From Psychrobacter maritimus (GTDB taxonomy: Bacteria; Pseudomonadota; Gammaproteobacteria; Pseudomonadales; Moraxellaceae), in assembly GCF_904846345.1 (NCBI RefSeq), contig NZ_CAJHAJ010000011.1, positions 1 through 64,000 of the forward strand: a stretch of DNA of 64,000 bases, in the 5' to 3' direction. Shown piece by piece: positions 55,818 to 64,000 of the stretch. Numbering within the stretch: position 1 is the first letter of the stretch; each line of letters begins with the position of its first letter. The notes below the pieces were generated by a model. That model was given only the letters and a program-made list of their open reading frames with translations, had not been told where the DNA came from and ran no database searches. The position numbers were made by a program, and so were the translations under genes.

Positions 55818-56624
55818 ATGATGTTGTATGTGTGGTTTGTCATTGCAGGCGCGTTTGCTGGCGTCAGCGCAGGTCTATTTGGCGTCGGTGGCGGCATGAT
55901 TATCGTGCCAGCATTGGTATGGATTTTTACTGCGTATCATTTCCCCCCTGAAGTGGTGACTCATTTAGCGATTGGCACTTCCTTGGCGACCATCGTTGTG
56001 ACTTCGATTAGCTCATTGACTGCGCATAATAAGCGCGGCGGTGTACGCTGGGAAGTATGGCGCAAAATGGCATTGGGCTTGGTTATCGGTAGTTTGGTCG
56101 GAGCAGGCATTGCCGATATGATTGACGGTAAGGTATTGCAAGCGATTATCGGTGTCGGCGCGTTATTGGTCGCTTTAAAGATGTTGTTCTTCTCTAACAA
56201 AGAGCAGTTAGGTAAGCCGTTACCGTCAGCTGGTGTGCAGTTTGGCGCGGGTACGGGCATTGGTATGGCATCGTCTATTTTTGGGATTGGTGGTGGCAGT
56301 TTGACCGTACCGTTTTTAAATTGGGCAGGGCTACCGATGAAACAATCGGTCGGCACTTCAGCTGCTTGTGGGCTACCGATTGCATTGGCTGGCGCGGCAG
56401 GCTTTGCATGGTTTGGTCAAGACGTGGTCAATTTACCTGAGGGTACGATAGGCTTTGTCCATATCACAGGATTCTTATGTATTTCCGTTGCTAGCTTTGC
56501 GATGGCAAAAGTTGGCGCCAAACTTGCCCATGTGCTGCCTGCGCTAACGCTTAAGCGAGCTTTTGGGGTGTTGCTATTGTTTGCCGGCGGGCAGCTTTTG
56601 TTAAGTGGGATTGGGGTGATTTAG
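55818..56624 (+). CDS. TSUP family permease (TauE/SafE)
   Basis: Inner-membrane permease of the sulfite exporter TauE/SafE family, 268 residues with about eight membrane helices. The inverted repeat motifs GLFGVGGGMIIVPAL and SIFGIGGGSLTVPFL are both present, as usual for the family. Substrates in the family are sulfite, sulfonates or other organic anions; nothing here tells which. AAGGTAG precedes the ATGATG start. It nearly abuts the convergent small gene (8 bp). Confidence 0.92.
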   Translation: MMLYVWFVIAGAFAGVSAGLFGVGGGMIIVPALVWIFTAYHFPPEVVTHLAIGTSLATIVVTSISSLTAHNKRGGVRWEVWRKMALGLVIGSLVGAGIADMIDGKVLQAIIGVGALLVALKMLFFSNKEQLGKPLPSAGVQFGAGTGIGMASSIFGIGGGSLTVPFLNWAGLPMKQSVGTSAACGLPIALAGAAGFAWFGQDVVNLPEGTIGFVHITGFLCISVASFAMAKVGAKLAHVLPALTLKRAFGVLLLFAGGQLLLSGIGVI

Positions 56625-56632
56625 GGCGATTT

Positions 56633-56932
56633 TTATTTCTTATCAATCGCATCAAGCCCTAAACGCATCCACTGTCGTGCCAGCTCGTCACGATCAGTGA
56701 GCATATTCCACAGCGCATCTTCACTAAAGATAGAGTGCTCTTTACCCGAATACTCAATGGGCAGATCCGCTTCACGATCCGCCATCCATTGCGGATTAAG
56801 ATAGTAATCTTTCAACTCGTTTAGCAAGGTTTCAGCTTGCAAAAACTGCTGCTGCGCCTCAAGCTGTTTACGATGTAGCTCACACCATTCTTCATATTTT
56901 TGTTGTAGTTCTTGCGGATTATAGTTAGTCAT
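56633..56932 (-). CDS. small DUF4298-like protein
   Basis: 99 residues, function unknown. The N-terminal half is a charged coiled-coil-like helix (LQQKYEEWCELHRKQLEAQQ), followed by LKDYYLNPQWMADREADLPIE and SEDALWNMLTDRDELARQWM, which resembles DUF4298. No ribosome site stands out. Its stop lies 8 bp from the convergent TSUP stop, with no terminator between, so the two transcripts probably overlap. Divergent from smc. Confidence 0.75.
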   Translation of the reverse strand: MTNYNPQELQQKYEEWCELHRKQLEAQQQFLQAETLLNELKDYYLNPQWMADREADLPIEYSGKEHSIFSEDALWNMLTDRDELARQWMRLGLDAIDKK

Positions 56933-57071
56933 TTTAATTCTCTTAATTTTTAGTGTTTAGATTAATGATATTGATTTTGAGCCATATTATAGCATCTGTC
57001 ACAAACCCTAAAAACCTCGCACAATTTGAGGTAGAATAGCCGCCTGTTTTTGCTAAGTTTATTGATCCTTC

Positions 57072-60000
57072 ATGCGTCTAAAATCTCTAAAGCTGGCAGG
57101 CTTTAAATCCTTTGCCAATCCAACGACTTTTACCTTCCGTCATGGCATTACCGCCATCGTCGGGCCAAACGGCTGCGGCAAATCCAACGTCATCGATGCC
57201 ATTCGCTGGGTGCTAGGCGAAACTTCCGCCAAGCAGCTACGCGGCGGGGCGATGAGTGATGTTATCTTTGCGGGTACGCAGGATAAAGCGGCCAAAAGTG
57301 TCGCCAGCGTCGAGCTGACCTTTGAGCATACGCAAGACGAGCAGACTGGTATTCGCCATGAGTTTAATCTCTATCAAGAGCTGTCCGTCCGCCGTCAGGT
57401 AAATTTGGAGGGGCGCTCAGACTATTTCATCAATGGTACGCGCTGTCGTCGCCGTGATGTGGTCGATGTATTCTTGGGAACTGGGCTTGGCGCGCGCAGT
57501 TATGCGGTCATCGAGCAGGGTATGATTGGTCGTATTGTTGAATCTAGCCCCATGCAGCTGCGTGAGTTTATCGAAGAAGCTGCAGGAGTTTCGCGCTATC
57601 AAGCGCGCCGCGAAGAAACGCAAAAAAAGTTAGAGAAAACGCAGGATAATTTAGCACGTCTACACGATATGCAAAGCGAGCTGGTCAGCCAACAAAAACG
57701 CTTATCTAAGCAAGCCGCCAGTGCTGAGCGTTATGAGGAAATAGCGGTAACGCTTGCTGATATCAAGCAGCAGCTCGCGATTCAGCAGTTATATCAAGCA
57801 AAGCATAATCAGCAGCAGCAAAAAATCGCCCATGAGCGCAGTGCTAATGAGGTTGCCACACTACAAGCGAGCTATGAAACGTTAAAAGCCAAACAAGATA
57901 AGCTTGCAGCCCATATCAATCAAGAGCAGTGGCTCAAAGACGATGCCCAAAGTAGCCATTATCAGCAGCAGCTAAGCTATCAACAAGCTGAGCATGAGCT
58001 TAGCGATGCCAAATCACAATTAAACGTTATCGCACAGCAACTTACCAGCTTGGAGCAGCAGCGTCAGCAAGCAGTCGATGAAATTGAGCGCTTAAAAAGC
58101 GAGCAGGCTGAGCAGCAGAAGGTGCTAGAAGAGCTGCGCCCGCAACTAGATGAACTTAATAGTAAACGCGATTCGCATAAACGCAACGAGCAACCATTAC
58201 AGCGCGCCTACCATGATGCGCAAAATAAGCTATCACGCCTGCAAGATAATGCGCGTACGCTTGAGCAGCAGCAAGCCATTAATAACCAAGCGCAAAAAAG
58301 GCATCAGCAAAACCATGATAAATGGCAGCGTCGCCAGCAAAATTGGCAGAATCTATGGCAGCAACTACAACAGTCTTTATCACTAGTTGAGAGCGCTGGT
58401 TTGCAAGGTAATACCGATGCGAACACGAACAGTTTGCAGCAGACATTAAAGACACAAGTTACTGAGCTAAATAAACAGTTGCAGCAGATTGAACGCCAGC
58501 AAAACAGCGTGGATGAACGCATGTCTGAGCTACAACCGCAAGCGCATGAGTTGCAGCAACGCTTGATAACTCAGCAACGCGAGTTGAGTGAGAATGAAAA
58601 ACGTCATGCGGTCTTGGCAGGGGAATACGATACTCTGTATCAAATATTGCATCCTAAACCACTACCAAAATCGCAACAGTCTGCTAACGTAAAAACTGCT
58701 GATGCAAAAACTGATTTAGAAAGTAATTCAGTAAATAATTATAAAGACTTAACTATTACCACCTTACGTGAGCAGATTGAGTTAAGCGCAAAAGGGCAAC
58801 AGCATGCCGAGTTACTCGATAGCGTATTGGCATTATGGTTGGATAGTCATGTGCTGGTTTCTAAGCAAGCCAATCAACCAAGCGTTGATAACGCGGGTGA
58901 TGATTCTGAGCAAACAAATAGCTTATGGCAAGCGCTTGAGTATGACTTAACGGATTTATTTACTTATCAGACTGCGCAAAACGAGCACGTTAATACAGAA
59001 GGTAGTCCTCTAGTAGAAAATGGTCATAGCCTGTGGCTATCTGCTAAGCAAAGCGAGATTAAAGACCATTTATTTATTAGCGAATTGCCAGATACTTTAA
59101 TTGATAAAATACTGCCTTTATCAGAGCTGATTACTGCCCCTAACTTAGCGCTTTGGCAGCAATGCTATTTATATATTGTGCCATCTGAAATTAATCATCA
59201 GCAGACTCTTGATACGCTTGCCGATATTTTAAAAGCACTGCCATCATCAGCCATTTTACTAACCTCGGACGGTTGGCTTATCAGTCGTCAGGGTACGATG
59301 AATCTCAGCAAGTTTGCTGGGGCGCAAAATGGTCAAAACGATAGCAATAGCCAATTCTTAAGCCAGCGTTTACAGCAGCGCAGCCGTTTGCAAGCGTTAG
59401 AAGGTTTGCTTGAAGAGTTGGAAAGTAAAGTAGAGAATCAGAAAAAGGCTATTGCCAATGACCAGCGCAACTATGATGCGTTAACAGTTAGCTTAGAGGA
59501 AACGCGCGCGCAAGCTGAGCAATTAACCCGCGATAAACATCAATATCAGCAACAGCTCACCACTAAGCGCGCCAATGCGGAACGAATACAAGCGGACAGC
59601 CAGCGTCTAAATGCTGATAAAGTAGCTCTTGAGCAAGAACAACAAGAATTAGAGCAAGAGCAGCAGGCTCTAAATCATGAGCAGCAACATATTCAAAGCG
59701 AGATAGCAGCGCTGACGCCGCAAATAGCCGACGCTCGTGCATTAAGTCAGCAATTACAGTCCGAGCGTAGTGAGCTAAATCGTGCGCGTCAAACGGATGA
59801 TGATGCTTGGCAAGCACTACAGCTTCGTATTCAGCAGAGCGAGATGCGCTTAGAGCATAGCGCTAGTAGTCTTGAACGGGCAACTGCGCAGCATGAAAAA
59901 TCGCTACAAAGCGAGCAAAGTCTAAAAACGCGTCATGAGCAGCAGCAAAGTAAACTGCCCGCACTACAAGCAGCATTGCAAACAGTACAGAAAGCACGCG

Positions 60001-61034
60001 ATGAGCAGCAAGTAGTATTAACGACACGCGAGACAGCATTAACGGTGCTTAAGCAAGAATATAGTCAGCAACAGGTCGAGCTAGACAGTTTGCAAAACGC
60101 ATTGCAAACGCAGCAAAGTGAGCTTGCCCGCCTCGCTACCGAGCTGGCCTTAAGCGCGGCGCGTTTAGACGATGCCAGTACTCATACGCAAGAAGCGCTA
60201 GATGCTTACTATAAAGTCAGTCATAACTATAAAGCGCAATCGGATATAGCGCAGCAGCCCGAGCATCAGCAACAAGTGATGAGCGTCTCAAACTTATTGG
60301 CGGATTTTATTGCCCATGATCGCCGCGTACGTCCAGATAAAATCGCAGAATTAAATTCTGAGCGCGCAAAGCTTGAGCAGCAGCTGGGTAAAATTGGCGC
60401 GGTCAATCTCGCTGCTGTAGCAGAATTGGCAGAAGTTAATGAGCGTTTAGAGCCACTCGCGCAGCAGACAGCAGACATTGCTGCTAGTATGGAGACGTTA
60501 ACGGAGGCGATTGCCTCGATTGATGAGACTACCAAAACGCTATTTATGCAGACGCTTGAGGCGGTCAATACCGAGCTTGCCAATTTATTTGCCAAAGTCT
60601 TTGGTGGCGGGCAAGCAAGCTTAACCCTCAATACTGACGATATGCCTGCTAATGCGCCAAAATCAGAACAGTGGCGGGCAGGATTAACTTTAATGGCGCA
60701 ACCAAAGGGCAAACGCAATAGTCGCCTTGCTGTGCTGTCAGGTGGTGAGAAAACCTTGACCGCGCTAAGCTTGATTTTTGCGATATTTAAGCAGCATCCG
60801 GCACCGTTTTGTGTGCTTGATGAAGTCGATGCGCCGCTTGATGACGCCAACGTCGCCCGTTTTACCAGCTTGATTCATGAGTTAGCAGACGACTTGCAGT
60901 TTATTTTTATCAGTCATAATAAGCTGACGATGCAGATTGCCGATGAGCTAAAAGGTGTTACCATGCCAAGCGCAGGCATTTCTACCTTGGTCAGCGTCTC
61001 GCTCGATGAAGCCGCGCGTTACCTTTCTGATTAA
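57072..61034 (+). CDS. smc: chromosome segregation protein SMC
   Basis: ATPase of the condensin complex that compacts and separates chromosomes. 1320 residues, longer than the usual ~1170. Walker A GPNGCGKS (31-38), ABC signature LSGGEKT (from 1222) and Walker B FCVLDEVD with Asp1250/Glu1251. Two long coiled coils are extremely rich in Gln and Glu. Between them the hinge (about 565-775) is divergent, holding the typical gammaproteobacterial [15 protein letters not shown]. No scpA or scpB is adjacent. Start ATG 57072 has no clear ribosome site but begins with the canonical [14 protein letters not shown]. Confidence 0.95.
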   Translation: MRLKSLKLAGFKSFANPTTFTFRHGITAIVGPNGCGKSNVIDAIRWVLGETSAKQLRGGAMSDVIFAGTQDKAAKSVASVELTFEHTQDEQTGIRHEFNLYQELSVRRQVNLEGRSDYFINGTRCRRRDVVDVFLGTGLGARSYAVIEQGMIGRIVESSPMQLREFIEEAAGVSRYQARREETQKKLEKTQDNLARLHDMQSELVSQQKRLSKQAASAERYEEIAVTLADIKQQLAIQQLYQAKHNQQQQKIAHERSANEVATLQASYETLKAKQDKLAAHINQEQWLKDDAQSSHYQQQLSYQQAEHELSDAKSQLNVIAQQLTSLEQQRQQAVDEIERLKSEQAEQQKVLEELRPQLDELNSKRDSHKRNEQPLQRAYHDAQNKLSRLQDNARTLEQQQAINNQAQKRHQQNHDKWQRRQQNWQNLWQQLQQSLSLVESAGLQGNTDANTNSLQQTLKTQVTELNKQLQQIERQQNSVDERMSELQPQAHELQQRLITQQRELSENEKRHAVLAGEYDTLYQILHPKPLPKSQQSANVKTADAKTDLESNSVNNYKDLTITTLREQIELSAKGQQHAELLDSVLALWLDSHVLVSKQANQPSVDNAGDDSEQTNSLWQALEYDLTDLFTYQTAQNEHVNTEGSPLVENGHSLWLSAKQSEIKDHLFISELPDTLIDKILPLSELITAPNLALWQQCYLYIVPSEINHQQTLDTLADILKALPSSAILLTSDGWLISRQGTMNLSKFAGAQNGQNDSNSQFLSQRLQQRSRLQALEGLLEELESKVENQKKAIANDQRNYDALTVSLEETRAQAEQLTRDKHQYQQQLTTKRANAERIQADSQRLNADKVALEQEQQELEQEQQALNHEQQHIQSEIAALTPQIADARALSQQLQSERSELNRARQTDDDAWQALQLRIQQSEMRLEHSASSLERATAQHEKSLQSEQSLKTRHEQQQSKLPALQAALQTVQKARDEQQVVLTTRETALTVLKQEYSQQQVELDSLQNALQTQQSELARLATELALSAARLDDASTHTQEALDAYYKVSHNYKAQSDIAQQPEHQQQVMSVSNLLADFIAHDRRVRPDKIAELNSERAKLEQQLGKIGAVNLAAVAELAEVNERLEPLAQQTADIAASMETLTEAIASIDETTKTLFMQTLEAVNTELANLFAKVFGGGQASLTLNTDDMPANAPKSEQWRAGLTLMAQPKGKRNSRLAVLSGGEKTLTALSLIFAIFKQHPAPFCVLDEVDAPLDDANVARFTSLIHELADDLQFIFISHNKLTMQIADELKGVTMPSAGISTLVSVSLDEAARYLSD

Positions 61035-61236
61035 GAGCAGCCCAGTAATAAAATAATTGATAACTGGTAGCCATTGCTAGTGGTATAGTTAGGGATAGAA
61101 TATAAAGTCACGCAAATATTTCGGGCTAATGATAAACGATGACTATATGGTGACGATATTAATCAGCCATGCTAGACTATTGCCATTTATTCACTCTTAT
61201 ATCTTCCCTTTTGTCATATATTAGGATGTATTTCTC

Positions 61237-62253
61237 ATGACCGCTATCCAGTTTATATTAATCGCCATTGCCGCATTTATCGTGCTTGCAGGGCTATTTA
61301 TGGTCATTCGCAGCTTTAAGCGTCGCAAAACTGCTGAGGCTGCCGCGGTCAATTATGATAAAAACGGTATCCCCATCATACCGCGCCACGAGCGCAATAT
61401 CGTTGATCAGCCAGACTTAGACGATACGGTCGCGGGCGAGACCAGTATCGGTCCTGATCGCAGTTATTTGGATGCAGTCGTTGAAGAAGAAACTTTGACC
61501 CAGACGCATACCCATGTCGATGCACAGCTGACCGCTGGTCATGGCGAGATAAATGACACTAATAATGACGTGATAGATGACGCCGACTATGCGCGCTGGC
61601 AAAATGAGCAGCAGCATGCCGATGATAGCGAGTTTGCGTTTACTGCTGAGCAGATGAATATCGAGCAAGAGCCAGATGCGTTTTCAAGCTTGGTTTCTGC
61701 AACCGATAGCCTGATGCCAGTCATTGATACCGCAGACGAGCCAAGCTTTGATAATAATAGCCCGATACTCGATCAGCATCTCTCAGAGCCGGTTGATGAA
61801 GCGCAAAACGGTCCGTTAATCAATGCCAAAGACAACATCAATATCACCATTTTGCCGCACCAATACCGTGACCGCCCAGCCGCGATTATCCGTGGTCGCG
61901 ACTTATTAGCGTTAATTGATAAATACGGTCTACGCTATGGCGCGATGAATATGTTCCATCGCTATGAGCAAAAAGACGGCACTGGCATGCTGTGGTTTAG
62001 TATGATGGGCATTACTGATAGTGGTATCGCACCTTTTGACCCGCATAGCGTGGCGACCAATACTTATAACGGCGTGGTGGTATTTTTATCCTTGCCGCAT
62101 CCACAAGCGCTGCGTAGCTTCGATAGTATGATGAGCATCGCCTATATGATGGCAAGTGATTTGGATGCCGTTATGCTTGATGAAGAGAACGAACCAATTA
62201 CCCCTGAATACAAGCAGCAATTGCGTAACCAAGTTCGCGATTATGAAGGTTAA
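61237..62253 (+). CDS. zipA: cell division protein ZipA
   Basis: Anchors the FtsZ ring to the inner membrane early in division. 338 residues: an N-terminal membrane helix (about 4-26, FILIAIAAFIVLAGLFMVI), a basic patch (FKRRK), a long acidic linker (about 60-200) and the C-terminal FtsZ-binding domain (about 205-335, ITILPHQYRDRPAAIIRGRDL, TGMLWFSMMG). The smc-zipA-ligA order is typical of this bacterial group. Confidence 0.93.
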   Translation: MTAIQFILIAIAAFIVLAGLFMVIRSFKRRKTAEAAAVNYDKNGIPIIPRHERNIVDQPDLDDTVAGETSIGPDRSYLDAVVEEETLTQTHTHVDAQLTAGHGEINDTNNDVIDDADYARWQNEQQHADDSEFAFTAEQMNIEQEPDAFSSLVSATDSLMPVIDTADEPSFDNNSPILDQHLSEPVDEAQNGPLINAKDNINITILPHQYRDRPAAIIRGRDLLALIDKYGLRYGAMNMFHRYEQKDGTGMLWFSMMGITDSGIAPFDPHSVATNTYNGVVVFLSLPHPQALRSFDSMMSIAYMMASDLDAVMLDEENEPITPEYKQQLRNQVRDYEG

Positions 62254-62278
62254 AGTCTAAACAGTTAAAATTACTTCT

Positions 62279-62315
62279 AAAGGCAAATAGCGATTGACGT
62301 TATTTGCCTTTTTTA
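62279..62315 (+). terminator. terminator of zipA
   Basis: AAAGGCAAATA and TATTTGCCTTTTTT form an 11-bp stem followed by T. ligA therefore needs its own promoter in the next 160 bp. Confidence 0.85.
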
Positions 62316-62359
62316 GTTTTTGGTTTATAAGCGTTTCATTCGCCTGATTTTCTATAAAC

Positions 62360-64000
<1,641 letters not shown>

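Noticed and set aside
60266..60850. Minus-strand 194-codon frame inside smc
   Set aside because: Antisense to the conserved SMC signature and hinge-proximal coding sequence; Ser/Ala-rich composition is a reading-frame by-product.

Overview
The window is chromosomal DNA of a Moraxellaceae gammaproteobacterium, most likely a Psychrobacter. The evidence is the moderate, AT-leaning base composition, the smc-zipA-ligA order, an NADP isocitrate dehydrogenase of the dimeric type next to one of the cold-associated monomeric type, and a leucine-degradation (liu) cluster. Nearly all genes are housekeeping or transport genes. I see no prophage, transposase, CRISPR array, rRNA or tRNA.

Layout. 1-5300: a rhomboid protease, then two paralogous membrane-anchored proteins, of which only the second keeps an OmpA peptidoglycan-binding domain. 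5300-14500: nagZ, prc, an intergenic region with three hairpins, a SlyD-like isomerase, an M61 peptidase, a tandem DUF305 lipoprotein and rluE. 15100-18800: convergent icd (dimeric) and icd2 (monomeric). 19700-23400: a DUF482 acyltransferase, ubiC, a structured leader and glyA. 23400-27500, minus strand: proA, a two-gene ribonuclease/inhibitor module, and gltS. 28000-34900: a lipoprotein and a basic-amino-acid type ABC transporter with one ATPase, three tandem substrate-binding lipoproteins and two permeases. 34900-38600: FAH-family hydrolase, lipase-like hydrolase, hslO. 38900-42400: gltIJKL-type glutamate/aspartate transporter. 42600-43800: rubredoxin reductase. 44000-53700: the liu operon (acyl-CoA synthetase, liuB, liuC, a GFA-family gene, liuD, liuE, liuA). 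53900-64000: coaX and birA (minus), a TSUP permease, a DUF4298-like gene, smc, zipA and the start of ligA.

How genes work together. liuA, liuB+liuD, liuC and liuE encode successive steps from isovaleryl-CoA to acetoacetate plus acetyl-CoA. liuD carries the biotinylated lysine that the nearby birA product would modify, and coaX makes a CoA precursor. Two glutamate uptake systems (gltS, gltIJKL) and proA point to active glutamate/proline metabolism.

Most unusual features. (1) A predicted cold-shock-domain / transmembrane-helix / RNase Sa-type ribonuclease, whose stop codon lies one base before a barstar-like inhibitor gene. The inhibitor's N-terminus is built from eight 15-bp tandem repeats encoding an N/Q-rich pentapeptide. 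This is the best candidate for an undescribed system. (2) A 66-77 nt dispersed repeat in three copies with a conserved core, whose closing stem changes sequence but stays complementary. (3) A promoter before the liu operon with an inverted repeat inside its 18-bp spacer, as for MerR-type regulators. (4) A structured leader ending in a terminator before glyA, and a terminator at 19486-19525 with no gene upstream of it on that strand.
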